This document shows positions 8,485 through 18,093 of a stretch of DNA of 64,000 bases, piece after piece. The first letter of the stretch is position 1; each line of letters starts with the position of its first letter. The stretch lies in NCBI GenBank assembly GCA_902586485.1, contig CACIHO010000001.1, positions 1-64,000 on the forward strand, written 5' to 3'. The notes beneath the pieces are model-generated. The model was not told where the DNA came from. It did not search any database and was given only the letters and a program-made list of their open reading frames with translations. The translations under genes were made by a program, and so were the position numbers. Source of the DNA: an uncultured Pelagibacteraceae bacterium. Its GTDB lineage: Bacteria > Pseudomonadota > Alphaproteobacteria > Pelagibacterales > Pelagibacteraceae.

Positions 8485-9444
8485 ATGAAAAAAGAAAGGA
8501 ATAAAAACCCAATTCAACCAGTTAGTGGAACTAAAGTTCCAAGATTTGCTGGACCAAGCACTTTTGCAAGACTTCCTGAATTAAGAGATGTAGAAAGCTG
8601 CGATGTTGCAATAGTTGGCATTCCTTTTGATGCAGGAACAAGTTATCGACCTGGAGCAAGATTTGGTCCTCAAAGCATTAGGCAAGCTTCAAGACATTTA
8701 CGAACGAATTATCATCCAAGTTATGATGTAGAACCTTTTAAAATTCAGCAAGTTGCTGATGCTGGCGACATTGCTTGCAATCCATTTAGTATTGATGAAG
8801 CAATTAAACAAATAGAAGTAGGAGCAACTGATTTATTAAATAAGGTTGGTGGTATAATTAGTCTGGGAGGAGATCATACTATTGCTGTACCTCTTTTAAG
8901 AGCAATTAATAAAAAAAATAATGGACCAGTATCTTTGGTTCACTTTGATGCTCACCTAGATACTTGGGATACATATTTTGGAGCACCCTATACTCATGGA
9001 ACTCCATTCAGAAGAGCTAGAGAAGAAGGACTATTTTTAGATGATGCCTCTATGCATGTTGGAATTAGAGGACCACTTTATAGCAGAGATGATATTAAAA
9101 ATGATGAAAGTTTTGGTTTCAAAATAATTCACTGCGATGAATTCCAAACTGAAGGAACAGATAAAATTGCTGAAAGGATTAGAAAAAGAGTAGGAGACAA
9201 TCCACTTTATCTATCTATTGATATTGATGTTTTGGATCCAGCATTTGCTCCAGGAACTGGTACCCCAGAAATTGCAGGAATGACAACAAGAGAAATGGTT
9301 AATGTTCTTAGAGGCTTGTCAGGATTAAATTTAATTTCTGCTGACGTAGTCGAAGTTTCGCCAGCATATGATCATGCTGAGGTAACTTCCTTAGCAGCAG
9401 CAACTATCGTTTATGAGCTTACTAATTTATTTGCAAAATCATAG
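8485..9444 (+). CDS. speB: Agmatinase / arginase-family ureohydrolase (SpeB-like)
   Basis: Mn-dependent ureohydrolase, 319 residues, expected to cut agmatine to putrescine and urea or to act on a related guanidino compound. The ureohydrolase signature is complete: GGDHT (His131), DAHLD (Asp155, His157, Asp159) and SIDIDVLDPAFAPGTGTPE (Asp246, Asp248). GIPFDAGTSYRPGARFGP near residue 45 is typical of agmatinases rather than arginases. It sits 20 bases before an aldehyde dehydrogenase, and a polyamine-type importer lies a few kilobases upstream, supporting a polyamine/guanidine nitrogen pathway. Guanidinobutyrase or guanidinopropionase activity cannot be excluded. Confidence 0.84.
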   Translation: MKKERNKNPIQPVSGTKVPRFAGPSTFARLPELRDVESCDVAIVGIPFDAGTSYRPGARFGPQSIRQASRHLRTNYHPSYDVEPFKIQQVADAGDIACNPFSIDEAIKQIEVGATDLLNKVGGIISLGGDHTIAVPLLRAINKKNNGPVSLVHFDAHLDTWDTYFGAPYTHGTPFRRAREEGLFLDDASMHVGIRGPLYSRDDIKNDESFGFKIIHCDEFQTEGTDKIAERIRKRVGDNPLYLSIDIDVLDPAFAPGTGTPEIAGMTTREMVNVLRGLSGLNLISADVVEVSPAYDHAEVTSLAAATIVYELTNLFAKS

Positions 9445-9464
9445 ATAAAGGATAACGTCTTATC

Positions 9465-10898
9465 ATGTTAGATAAAAAAAATTTTTATATAAACGGTGAA
9501 TGGATAAAACCAAACAGTGCTGAAGAAGTTACAGTTATAGATCCTGCTACAGAAGAAAATTGTGCTGTTATTACTTTAGGTAATAAAATTGATATTGATA
9601 TGGCTGTAAAAGCGGCAAAAAATGCATTTGAGTCATGGGCCTTCTCATCCAAGAAAGATAGAATTGTATTATTAGAGAAACTGTACGAAAATTATAAAAA
9701 AAGATGGGCAGATATTGCAAAAGCCATAACTCTTGAAATGGGTGCTCCAAAAGATTTTGCATCTAAATTGCAAGCAGGTACAGGAGCAAGTCATATTAAA
9801 TCATTCATAAGATATTTAAAAAATTTTAAGTTTGAAAAGCCATTAGGTGAACATGCTCCAAATCAAAGACTAATTTATGAGCCAAAAGGTGTTTGTGCAT
9901 TAATTACACCTTGGAATTGGCCAATGAATCAAGTTTGCTTGAAAGTAATGCCTGCTATGGCAGCTGGATGTACAATGGTATTAAAACCATCAGAACTTGC
10001 ACCCTTGTCGTCTATGATACTTGCTGAGATCGTGGATGAAGTAAAGTTTCCAAAAGGTGTATTTAATTTAGTCAATGGTGATGGAGCAACTACTGGTGAT
10101 GCTTTAACGAGTCATCCAGATATAGATATGATTTCTTTTACTGGATCCACAAGGGCTGGAGTTCTAATTTCACAAAACGCTGCAAAAGATTTTAAAAGGG
10201 TAAGTTTAGAGCTTGGAGGCAAAGGGGCAAATATAATTTTTAAAGACGCTGATACTGAGGCTATAGAAAGAGGTGCTTTTAGATGTTTTAGAAATTCAGG
10301 ACAATCTTGCAATGCGCCCACAAGAATGCTCGTTGAAAAATCTATGTACAACGAGGCTATTGAGAGATTAAAAAAATATACAGAAAATTTTGAGGTAGGT
10401 GATCCAAAAAAAGAAGGAGAGCATATAGGTCCTGTCATTTCAGAAAATCAATTCAAAAAAATACAAGCTTTAATTCAAAAAGGTATTGATGAGGGTGCAA
10501 AATTAGTTGCTGGAGGGATAGGAAAACCAGATGGCCTAGATAAGGGTTATTTTGTTAAACCAACAGTATTTGCTGACGTTAATAACAATATGGAAGTTGC
10601 GAGAACAGAAATCTTTGGTCCAGTTCTATCTGTTATACCATTTGAAACAGAGGAGGAAGCAATTAAAATTGCAAATGATACCACTTATGGATTAACAAAT
10701 TATATTCAATCACAAGATCATGATAAAGTAAAACGAGTTGCTAGAAAATTAAGATCTGGAATGGTTGATGTAAATGGAGCTGGTATTGCAGTTGATGCTC
10801 CATTTGGAGGTTTTAAACATTCTGGAATAGGTCGAGAAGCAGGGGAGTTTGGTATAGAAGAATTCTTAGAAGTTAAAGCTGTAGGTGGCTGGAGTTAG
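9465..10898 (+). CDS. NAD(P)-dependent aldehyde dehydrogenase
   Basis: Class-2 type aldehyde dehydrogenase, 477 residues, full length. It shows the cofactor region ITPWNWPMNQ (Asn151), FTGSTRAG, the general base in SLELGGKGAN (Glu249) and the nucleophile in NSGQSCNAPTR (Cys282). It follows the agmatinase gene by 20 bases in the same direction, so its substrate may be an aminoaldehyde such as 4-aminobutanal from putrescine. That is inferred from context; no aminotransferase or amine oxidase is next to it. It overlaps the convergent M20 deacetylase gene by 4 bases at the 3' end. Confidence 0.83.
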   Translation: MLDKKNFYINGEWIKPNSAEEVTVIDPATEENCAVITLGNKIDIDMAVKAAKNAFESWAFSSKKDRIVLLEKLYENYKKRWADIAKAITLEMGAPKDFASKLQAGTGASHIKSFIRYLKNFKFEKPLGEHAPNQRLIYEPKGVCALITPWNWPMNQVCLKVMPAMAAGCTMVLKPSELAPLSSMILAEIVDEVKFPKGVFNLVNGDGATTGDALTSHPDIDMISFTGSTRAGVLISQNAAKDFKRVSLELGGKGANIIFKDADTEAIERGAFRCFRNSGQSCNAPTRMLVEKSMYNEAIERLKKYTENFEVGDPKKEGEHIGPVISENQFKKIQALIQKGIDEGAKLVAGGIGKPDGLDKGYFVKPTVFADVNNNMEVARTEIFGPVLSVIPFETEEEAIKIANDTTYGLTNYIQSQDHDKVKRVARKLRSGMVDVNGAGIAVDAPFGGFKHSGIGREAGEFGIEEFLEVKAVGGWS

Positions 10899-12094
10899 TT
10901 AACAGTAGACTTATCTTTTATACCATCAAGAAGTTTCAAACATTTTTTTAGTTCATCTAAAATAATAAATTCGTCAATTTTATGAGCTTGTTCAATTGAG
11001 CCAGGACCACAGACAACTGTACTAATACCTATTTCTTGAAACAAACCTGCTTCAGTTCCAAATGAAACTACTTGGCGCGAATTGTCTCCAGTTAAACTGG
11101 ATATTAATTCACATGCATCTGAGTTTCCATCTCTATCAAAGCCTACTATCTCTCCAATAATCTCTTTTTCAATTGAGGAATTAGGAAAAATTTTTTTCAT
11201 TTCTGGCAACAAAACTTCATTTGCATATTTGTCTAACTCTTTGTTTAGAAAAATTGCATCTTCTTTTACTACTGGTCTTGTCTCCCAATTAACATGACAT
11301 TTATCTGCAATTACATTATGAGCTATTCCACCGAATATACCACCAATTGATAAAGTAGAATGAGGAGGATCAAATATAGAATCTTTTGGTGATCTTTCTT
11401 TTAGTTTTTCTCTCAACTCAATTAATTTATTTACATATCTCGAGGCATATTCAACTGCACTTACACCTTTATGGGGTGCTGAACTATGTCCAGCCAAACC
11501 TTTAAAATAAGTAGTGTACTCATAACATCCTTTGTGAGCATCGATAATTTTCATATTAGTTGGTTCACCGACAATACAAATTCCATCTTTGATATCTCTT
11601 TTTTTTAATTCTTCAATTAGAATAGGTGCGCCTTGACATGCAGTTTCTTCATCAAAAGTAAATGAGAAATGTATATCTCTATCTAGATTTGACTTTGAAA
11701 AAATTGGAGCAAAAGCTAAAGTACACGCAATGAAACCCTTCATATCACATGAACCTCTTCCAAAAAGTTTATTGTCCTTAATTGTTGCCTGGAACGGATC
11801 AGTTGCCCAGCCTTTTGATACAGGAACAACATCAGTATGTCCTGATAAAATTATTGGTTTTTTATTACTGGTATTTTTTGCCTTAATTGTAGCAAATAGA
11901 TTTACTCTCTTTTTATCTTCATCAAATGTTCTAAAAGAGCTAGCGCCAAGATCTTTTAAAATATTATCACAATAATCAATTAGAGAATTATTATCTTCTC
12001 CTGAAATAGTTTTGAAACCAATTAGATCGGTTAATATTTTTATTGAATTTCTGAATAAAAGTTCTGAATTATTTTCTGTACTCATAATTTTCAT
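10895..12094 (-). CDS. argE: M20-family deacetylase, probable acetylornithine deacetylase (ArgE-like)
   Basis: Dizinc amidohydrolase of 399 residues, the size of ArgE. Visible metal and catalytic positions are SGHTDVVP (His86, Asp88), RGSCDMKG (Asp117), FDEE (Glu149-Glu150) and VGEPTN (Glu177). The GEPT motif and overall length fit N2-acetylornithine deacetylase, giving ornithine for arginine or polyamines, but DapE-like or other acyl-amino-acid hydrolases share these motifs. Start could be Met1 or Met4 (MKIMSTENN). It is divergent from csaA with only 18 bases between, so its promoter must overlap csaA or lie in that short gap. The neighbouring agmatinase gives a loose arginine/polyamine link. 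Confidence 0.76.
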   Translation of the reverse strand: MKIMSTENNSELLFRNSIKILTDLIGFKTISGEDNNSLIDYCDNILKDLGASSFRTFDEDKKRVNLFATIKAKNTSNKKPIILSGHTDVVPVSKGWATDPFQATIKDNKLFGRGSCDMKGFIACTLAFAPIFSKSNLDRDIHFSFTFDEETACQGAPILIEELKKRDIKDGICIVGEPTNMKIIDAHKGCYEYTTYFKGLAGHSSAPHKGVSAVEYASRYVNKLIELREKLKERSPKDSIFDPPHSTLSIGGIFGGIAHNVIADKCHVNWETRPVVKEDAIFLNKELDKYANEVLLPEMKKIFPNSSIEKEIIGEIVGFDRDGNSDACELISSLTGDNSRQVVSFGTEAGLFQEIGISTVVCGPGSIEQAHKIDEFIILDELKKCLKLLDGIKDKSTVN

Positions 12095-12112
12095 CTATTA
12101 TATATTAATTAT

Positions 12113-12454
12113 ATGAAAGAACAAATTACCTACGATATTTTTGATAAAGTTGATATTAGAGTTGGAACAGTAATTTCTGTAAAAAAAAATGAAAAGGCTA
12201 GAAAACCTTCTTTAGTTGTTGAAGTAGATTTTGGAAAAGAAATTGGAATTAGACAATCTTCTGCCCAAATTACTCACTATTATAATGAAGAAAATCTTAA
12301 AGGAAAACAAGTAATAGGTGTTTGTAATTTTCCAGAAAAAAATATAGCTGGTGTAGTTTCTCAAGTACTTATTCTTGGCTCAATAGACAAGGAGGGCAAA
12401 GTAATTTTGGTCCATCCATCTCAAAAATCTGAGAATGGTTTACCTATTGCATAA
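12113..12454 (+). CDS. csaA: CsaA-like tRNA-binding-domain protein
   Basis: Small 113-residue protein consisting of one OB-fold tRNA-binding domain, as in CsaA and the C-terminus of methionyl-tRNA synthetase. Marks are FDKVDIRVGTVISV at the start, IGIRQSSAQIT, GVCNFPEKNIAGVVSQVLILG and VHPSQKSENGLPIA at the end. CsaA has been proposed to act as a secretion chaperone; a nucleic-acid role is also possible. It lies 2 bases before a LysE-type exporter gene and starts a run of plus-strand genes. Length matches the family. Confidence 0.86.
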   Translation: MKEQITYDIFDKVDIRVGTVISVKKNEKARKPSLVVEVDFGKEIGIRQSSAQITHYYNEENLKGKQVIGVCNFPEKNIAGVVSQVLILGSIDKEGKVILVHPSQKSENGLPIA

Positions 12455-12456
12455 AA

Positions 12457-13050
12457 ATGCATCCAGAAATTTTATCTATAACATTGTTTGGAATTGTAGC
12501 TGCTTATTCCCCAGGGCCAAATAATTTTGTAGCATTTTATTCTGGATTTAATTTTGGTATTACTAGAACTCTTCCACACATTATAGGGGTGACTTTTGGT
12601 TTCCCTTTTTTATTACTATGTGTAGCTTTGGGATTAATAAATGTTTTTAAACTTTATCCACTTATTCAAGAAATATTAAAATATCTTGGAACATTATTTT
12701 TAATTTATCTAGCATATAAAATTTCTTTCTCTAGTTCAAAAAATCAAGAAAACAAAAATAAAAATCCAGTAAAATTTATAGAAACATTTATTTTTCAGTT
12801 TTTAAATCCAAAAGCTGTAATTGCTTCAATTATAATTGTATCAACTTACATTCAAGTAGGTGAAAATTTTGTAAGTCATACGACTCAAATTGTTATATTG
12901 GCTCTGTTAGTCTCAGTAACCAGTATTACATTATGGACATTTTTAGGTAAATTCTTTAGGAAATTCGCGACAAATCAGAAATTTATTAATTATTTTAATT
13001 ATGTTATGTCACTGCTTCTTTTATTAAGCATATTAACTTTTTATTTATAA
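12457..13050 (+). CDS. LysE/RhtB-family amino acid exporter
   Basis: Integral membrane protein of 197 residues with about six hydrophobic helices and the family motif AAYSPGPNNFVAF near residue 15. LysE/RhtB proteins export amino acids such as lysine, homoserine or threonine. Substrate is not predictable. It is packed between csaA (2 bases) and the aconitase gene (1 base), so it is probably cotranscribed, without an obvious functional tie. Confidence 0.82.
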   Translation: MHPEILSITLFGIVAAYSPGPNNFVAFYSGFNFGITRTLPHIIGVTFGFPFLLLCVALGLINVFKLYPLIQEILKYLGTLFLIYLAYKISFSSSKNQENKNKNPVKFIETFIFQFLNPKAVIASIIIVSTYIQVGENFVSHTTQIVILALLVSVTSITLWTFLGKFFRKFATNQKFINYFNYVMSLLLLLSILTFYL

Positions 13051-13051
13051 C

Positions 13052-15721
13052 ATGAAACCAGGAAACAAAAATTCTTATAATTCACTTAAAAAAATTTCAA
13101 TAGATGGTAAAGATTTTAAATATTACTCATTACTTGAAGCAGAAAAAAATGGTCTAAATGGTATAAGTAAACTTCCTAAATCTCTCAAAGTTTTGTTAGA
13201 AAATTTATTGAGATACGAAGATGACTTGAGCGTTACAAAGCCTCAAATAGAAGCTGTAAAAAACTGGTTAAAAACAAAGAAATCTAAAACTGAAATTGCT
13301 TATAGGCCGGCGAGAGTGCTCCTTCAGGATTACACTGGTATACCGGCAGTTGCTGATCTTGCAGCAATGCGAGAAGCTGTAAAAGAAAAAAATAAAGATC
13401 CTAATACTATAAATCCTTTATCGGCAGTAGATCTTGTAATTGACCATTCAGTTCAAGTAGATCAGTCTGCTAAAGCTGATTCATTTGAAAAAAATGTAGA
13501 TATTGAATTTGAAAGAAATGGAGAAAGGTATTCTTTTTTGAAATGGGGACAACAAGCATTTAACAATTTTAGAATTGTACCGCCTGGCACAGGAATTTGT
13601 CATCAGGTAAATCTAGAGTATTTATCAAAGGTAGTGTGGTCAGAAGAATTCAAAGGAGATAATTATTTGTTTCCTGATACTTTAGTTGGAACTGATAGCC
13701 ACACAACAATGGTAAATGGATTATCTGTCTTAGGATGGGGAGTTGGTGGAATTGAAGCTGAAGCAGGAATGCTTGGCCAACCAATATCAATGTTAATACC
13801 AGAAGTTATTGGTTTTGAGATGAAAAATAAAATGCCTGAAGGAACTACAGCAACTGATTTAGTTTTAACAGTTGTTAAAATGTTAAGAGATAAAGGAGTT
13901 GTTGGAAAGTTTGTTGAGTTTTATGGAGAAGGTTTAAAAAATTTAACACTTGCTGATAGAGCTACAATTGCGAACATGGCACCAGAATATGGCGCTACAT
14001 GTGGGTTCTTTCCTGTTGATGAAGAAACTTTGAAATATTTAAAATTTTCAGGGAGAGATCAACATACTGTAAATATAGTTGAAAATTATGCTAAGGAACA
14101 AGGATTATGGGCAAGTAGTGATTTAGAATTTACTGACATCATATCTTTAGACATGTCTAAAGTTGTTCCAACTATTTCAGGTCCCAAAAGACCTCAAGAC
14201 AAAGTACTTTTAACTGATGCAGCAAATTCTTTTAAAAAAGTATTACAGGAAGCTACAAGCAAAAATAAAAAATCTGTTTCAAAAGTGGCTAATACAGACT
14301 ACGATATTAAAGATGGTTCTATATTAATCGCTGCAATCACTTCTTGTACTAATACTTCAAATCCAAATGTTTTGATTGGAGCAGGACTTTTGGCAAAAAA
14401 GGCAATTGAAAAAGGTTTACAAGTTAAACCATGGGTAAAAACTTCTTTAGCACCTGGATCTAAAGTAGTTACAGACTATTTGGCAAAAGCTGGATTAAAC
14501 AAATATTTGGATAATCTTGGCTTTAATTTAGTTGGTTATGGCTGCACAACTTGTATTGGAAATTCAGGACCACTTCCAGAAAATATTGTAGAAGCAATCC
14601 AAAAAGAAAATATTTATGCAGTTTCAGTTTTATCTGGAAATAGAAATTTCGAGGGAAGAATTTCACCTCATATAAAAGCTAACTATCTGGCCTCACCTCC
14701 ACTTGTTGTTGCATACGCGATAGCTGGACATATGGAAGTTGATTTATACAAAGATCCACTAGGAAAAGATAAAGATGGTAAAGAGGTATTTTTAAAAGAT
14801 ATTTGGCCTTCCAATAAAGAGATTGAAGAAACCTTAAAAGATTCTCTAAATGCAGAGATGTTTATACAAAGATATTCCAATGTAACGGAGGGCCCAACTC
14901 AATGGCAAAAAATTAAAACCAGCACAAGCAGCATCTACAATTGGGATGAGGGTTCAACATATGTAAAAAAACCTCCATTCTTTGAATCTTTATCAGACGA
15001 ACCAGAGGGATTTAAAGAAATAAAGGATGCAAGACCATTATTAATATTAGGGGACATGGTAACTACAGACCATATATCACCAGCTGGAAGTATTCAAAAA
15101 GATAGTCCAACTGGCGAATATTTTATGGAACATCAGATTTTGCCAAAAGATTTTAACTCTTACGGTTCAAGAAGAGGAAATCATGAAGTTATGATGAGAG
15201 GAACTTTTGCAAATATAAGAATTAGAAATGAGATGGCACCTGGTACAGAAGGTGGTTTTACAAAGTTATATCCAGAAGAAAAAGTTCTTCCTATTTACGA
15301 TGCTGTAGTTGAATATAAAAAAAGAGACACCGATTTAGTTGTAATCGGTGGAAAAGAATATGGAACTGGATCTTCAAGAGATTGGGCTGCCAAAGGTACA
15401 AAATTATTAGGGATAAAAGCAGTCATCGCTGAGAGCTTTGAAAGAATTCACAGATCTAATTTGATTGGAATGGGTATATTGCCATTACAATTTATTGACG
15501 ATGTAAATAGAAAAAATCTAAAATTAATTGGTTCTGAATTAATCAGCATTTTAAATATAGAAAAAGGTGTTAATCCCTCAGATGAAGTGACAGTCGAAAT
15601 TAAATATGCTTCTGGCGAAATAAAGAAAATTAAAACTTTATGCAGAATTGATACAAAAAATGAATTAGAGTATTATAAGAACGGAGGTATTCTGCAATAC
15701 GTTTTAAGGAATATGATTTAG
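13052..15721 (+). CDS. acnA: Aconitate hydratase A
   Basis: TCA-cycle [4Fe-4S] enzyme that isomerises citrate and isocitrate in the cytosol; 889 residues, the AcnA length. The cluster cysteines are seen in AITSCTNTSNP (Cys432) and GYGCTTCIGNSGP (Cys498, Cys501). Other family marks are the substrate-binding stretches DSHTTMVNGL and GSSRDWAAKG and the swivel-domain start GDMVTTDHISPAGSI. In many alphaproteobacteria acnA is isolated; here it begins 1 base after the LysE-type gene and ends 2 bases before the YfgM-like gene. Confidence 0.95.
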   Translation: MKPGNKNSYNSLKKISIDGKDFKYYSLLEAEKNGLNGISKLPKSLKVLLENLLRYEDDLSVTKPQIEAVKNWLKTKKSKTEIAYRPARVLLQDYTGIPAVADLAAMREAVKEKNKDPNTINPLSAVDLVIDHSVQVDQSAKADSFEKNVDIEFERNGERYSFLKWGQQAFNNFRIVPPGTGICHQVNLEYLSKVVWSEEFKGDNYLFPDTLVGTDSHTTMVNGLSVLGWGVGGIEAEAGMLGQPISMLIPEVIGFEMKNKMPEGTTATDLVLTVVKMLRDKGVVGKFVEFYGEGLKNLTLADRATIANMAPEYGATCGFFPVDEETLKYLKFSGRDQHTVNIVENYAKEQGLWASSDLEFTDIISLDMSKVVPTISGPKRPQDKVLLTDAANSFKKVLQEATSKNKKSVSKVANTDYDIKDGSILIAAITSCTNTSNPNVLIGAGLLAKKAIEKGLQVKPWVKTSLAPGSKVVTDYLAKAGLNKYLDNLGFNLVGYGCTTCIGNSGPLPENIVEAIQKENIYAVSVLSGNRNFEGRISPHIKANYLASPPLVVAYAIAGHMEVDLYKDPLGKDKDGKEVFLKDIWPSNKEIEETLKDSLNAEMFIQRYSNVTEGPTQWQKIKTSTSSIYNWDEGSTYVKKPPFFESLSDEPEGFKEIKDARPLLILGDMVTTDHISPAGSIQKDSPTGEYFMEHQILPKDFNSYGSRRGNHEVMMRGTFANIRIRNEMAPGTEGGFTKLYPEEKVLPIYDAVVEYKKRDTDLVVIGGKEYGTGSSRDWAAKGTKLLGIKAVIAESFERIHRSNLIGMGILPLQFIDDVNRKNLKLIGSELISILNIEKGVNPSDEVTVEIKYASGEIKKIKTLCRIDTKNELEYYKNGGILQYVLRNMI

Positions 15722-15723
15722 TT

Positions 15724-16368
15724 ATGGACGAAGATTTATCAATTATAAATACCAATACTAGAAATGAAAAAATTAAGAATTTTTTTGTAAATAATAAAAA
15801 TAAAATAATTTCAGGTATAATCATTTTAATAATTATCATAGTAGGTGTTTTTAGTTACGATAAATATTTAATTAATAAAAAAAAGGATATCTCAGATAGT
15901 TATAATTCAATAATCATTGATTATTCAGAAAAAACAAAAGAAAAAACAGCTAGCAGTCTAATTGAAATCATAAATAAGAAAGATCCAACTTATTCACCTC
16001 TATCACTTTACTTTATCATTGATAATAATCTTGTAAGTGATCAGTCCAAAATCAATTCATTGTTTGATATATTAATAAAGGATACTTCATTAGACAGTGA
16101 GATTAAAAACTTAATTATATACAAGAAGGCACTCTTTAATGCAGATAACGCTCAGGAGAGCGATCTTCTAAATATGTTAAATCCACTAATTAATTCAAAA
16201 AGCGTATGGAAATCACATTCTTTATATTTAATGGCGGAATATTTTTATGCAAATAGTCAAAAACAAAAAGCTAAAGAATTTTTCAACCAAATAATAGCTT
16301 TAGAAAATTCAAATCCAGATATAAGGCTTCAAGCAGAGAAAAGATTGAACAGAGACTTGAGTGAATAA
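15724..16368 (+). CDS. YfgM-like membrane-anchored TPR protein
   Basis: A 214-residue protein with a charged cytoplasmic N-terminus, one membrane helix (about 28-45, rich in Ile) and an alpha-helical periplasmic part ending in a TPR-like repeat (MAEYFYANSQKQKAKEFFNQ). This build matches YfgM, an ancillary factor of the Sec translocon and periplasmic chaperone network. Gene order supports it: the next gene, overlapping by 8 bases, is BamB-like, the same neighbour as in gammaproteobacteria (yfgM-bamB). Sequence conservation is low, so the assignment leans on architecture and synteny. Confidence 0.66.
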   Translation: MDEDLSIINTNTRNEKIKNFFVNNKNKIISGIIILIIIIVGVFSYDKYLINKKKDISDSYNSIIIDYSEKTKEKTASSLIEIINKKDPTYSPLSLYFIIDNNLVSDQSKINSLFDILIKDTSLDSEIKNLIIYKKALFNADNAQESDLLNMLNPLINSKSVWKSHSLYLMAEYFYANSQKQKAKEFFNQIIALENSNPDIRLQAEKRLNRDLSE

Positions 16369-17659
16369 ATTAATTTTTACTTTCATTGCATTATTTTTTC
16401 TTAATAACTGTTCATTTAATGAAAACTCCAGAATTTGGAAAGATAAAGAAAATAAATTAGAAACAGAAAAAAAAATAACAAAAGTTTTTGCAGAAGAAAA
16501 TATAAGTGTCTCAGAATTTAATAGAGATTTAAAATTAGATCTATCATTAATAAAAATTAATAATAAAAAAAATGAAAATCAAAATAATCTTGGTTTGCAA
16601 AATTACAAAGGTGAATTAACAAAGATTGGTAACTTTAAATTTTCAAAGTTAGAGGGACTTAATCAATTAGATTTCAAACCGATTTTTTTAAACAATGGAA
16701 TAATATTTTTTGATAAAAAGGGTACAATTATAAGGTATGATAATAATAAGAAAGTTATTTGGAAAAAAAACCATTATTCAAAAGGTGAAAAAAAATTAAA
16801 ACCAAAACTTAATTTACTAGTAGATGGTCAAAATCTTTTAGTAACTGATAGTATAGCAAAATATTATTCTGTGAATATTAGTACTGGAGAATTAAATTGG
16901 TCAAGTAATAATGATTATCCGTTTAATTCAAATATTAAAAAGCATAAAGATAAAATATTTGTTATCGATTATAAAAATACATTGAGATGTTTTAAAATTA
17001 AAGATGGTTCCGAATGTTGGAATTTGCAAACAGAGGACTCATTTACAATTTCAAATATTAAATATTCTTTAATTATTTTAAATGATAATGTTATTTTCAA
17101 TAATTCTATAGGAGATATTACAGCTGTAGATATTGAAACAGGTTTAATTACATGGCAACTACCTACACAGAGTAGTTCGATAATAAATGAAACTTATAAC
17201 TTTAAGACTTCTCAACTAGTATCAGATGGAAACTCTGTATTTTTTTCAAATAATAAAAATCAATTTTATTCAATTGATTTAAAAACGGGAACAACCAACT
17301 GGATAAATGAAGTTAATTCTAATGTAAAACCTATTTTGGTTGGAAATCTAATTTTTACAATCTCTAATGAAGGTTATTTATATTTAATTGACAAAAATAA
17401 AGGCAATATAGTTCGAATTACAGATCTATTTCTGAATTACAAAGATAAAAAAAGAAAAAATATTTATCCAATTGGTTTTGTAATTGGAGACAAAAACGTA
17501 TTTTTAACTAACTCAGATGGTAAGATGATCATAGCTGGGATTGAGGATGGAAAAATAATAAAAATTGAAAAAGTTTCTGGTGGATTGGTATCTGAACCGT
17601 TTATATTTAATAACAATTTATATGTAGTAAGAAATGGTTCAATTGTACAATATAACTAA
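16361..17659 (+). CDS. bamB: BamB-like outer-membrane assembly PQQ-repeat protein
   Basis: A 432-residue protein with a short signal segment (about 2-15) ending in NNCSF, a weak lipobox with Cys17 as possible lipid site. Repeated beta-propeller blades follow, with motifs such as VNISTGELNWS, VDIETGLITWQ and IDLKTGTTNWI, the PQQ-like repeats of BamB. It would sit at the outer membrane as a lipoprotein of the Bam complex that folds beta-barrel proteins. The start is a GTG at 16361 inside the end of the YfgM-like gene, an overlap of 8 bases. The N-terminal 90 residues are Lys/Asn-rich and little conserved. Confidence 0.74.
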   Translation: MNKLIFTFIALFFLNNCSFNENSRIWKDKENKLETEKKITKVFAEENISVSEFNRDLKLDLSLIKINNKKNENQNNLGLQNYKGELTKIGNFKFSKLEGLNQLDFKPIFLNNGIIFFDKKGTIIRYDNNKKVIWKKNHYSKGEKKLKPKLNLLVDGQNLLVTDSIAKYYSVNISTGELNWSSNNDYPFNSNIKKHKDKIFVIDYKNTLRCFKIKDGSECWNLQTEDSFTISNIKYSLIILNDNVIFNNSIGDITAVDIETGLITWQLPTQSSSIINETYNFKTSQLVSDGNSVFFSNNKNQFYSIDLKTGTTNWINEVNSNVKPILVGNLIFTISNEGYLYLIDKNKGNIVRITDLFLNYKDKKRKNIYPIGFVIGDKNVFLTNSDGKMIIAGIEDGKIIKIEKVSGGLVSEPFIFNNNLYVVRNGSIVQYN

Positions 17660-17661
17660 AC

Positions 17662-18093
17662 ATGTTCTTAAAATTTTTAGAAAAAATTGGCAGAAAAAGA
17701 GTTGTATTAGATAGAGGACCTTCACATCCTAATTTTAAAGAGGCAAAGCCTTGGATGAACCGTTACTATGTTTTAATGAGGTATCGACCTAAATGGTTTC
17801 CATTCAATATATTAATTCATGAGATGCTAGCAGATGACCATGGAGAAGGAGTACATAATCACACATTTCCTTATATCACTATAATTTTAAGAGGCGGTTA
17901 TTGGGAAACATTAAGCACTGGCAAGTTTTGGCGCCCACCAGGGTATATTGGTTTTAGATCAGCGAATAATTTACATAGAGTAGATTTGGAACCAGGAACC
18001 AAACCATTAACTTTATTTATCTCAGGTCCATTTGGGTTAAGGAAAGGACCAAGATCAGAATATGGTATTGACTTTAAAACTAAAAAAAATTGA
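17662..18093 (+). CDS. Cupin-like conserved protein
   Basis: A 143-residue protein of unknown role with a probable cupin fold. It has GEGVHNH (His65, His67), Glu82 in GGYWETL, a proline-rich turn (RPPGYIGF) and NNLHRVDL (His105), the spacing of a metal-binding cupin site. Small stand-alone cupins include dioxygenases, isomerases and sensors; nothing here selects among them. It starts 2 bases after the BamB-like gene and its stop overlaps the ATG of the ZapE gene (TGATG). Confidence 0.6.
   Translation: MFLKFLEKIGRKRVVLDRGPSHPNFKEAKPWMNRYYVLMRYRPKWFPFNILIHEMLADDHGEGVHNHTFPYITIILRGGYWETLSTGKFWRPPGYIGFRSANNLHRVDLEPGTKPLTLFISGPFGLRKGPRSEYGIDFKTKKN

Noticed and set aside
10112-10438. Minus-strand open frame (108 codons) within the aldehyde dehydrogenase gene
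   Set aside because: Lies over the conserved catalytic region; low-complexity product; no ribosome site or operon context.
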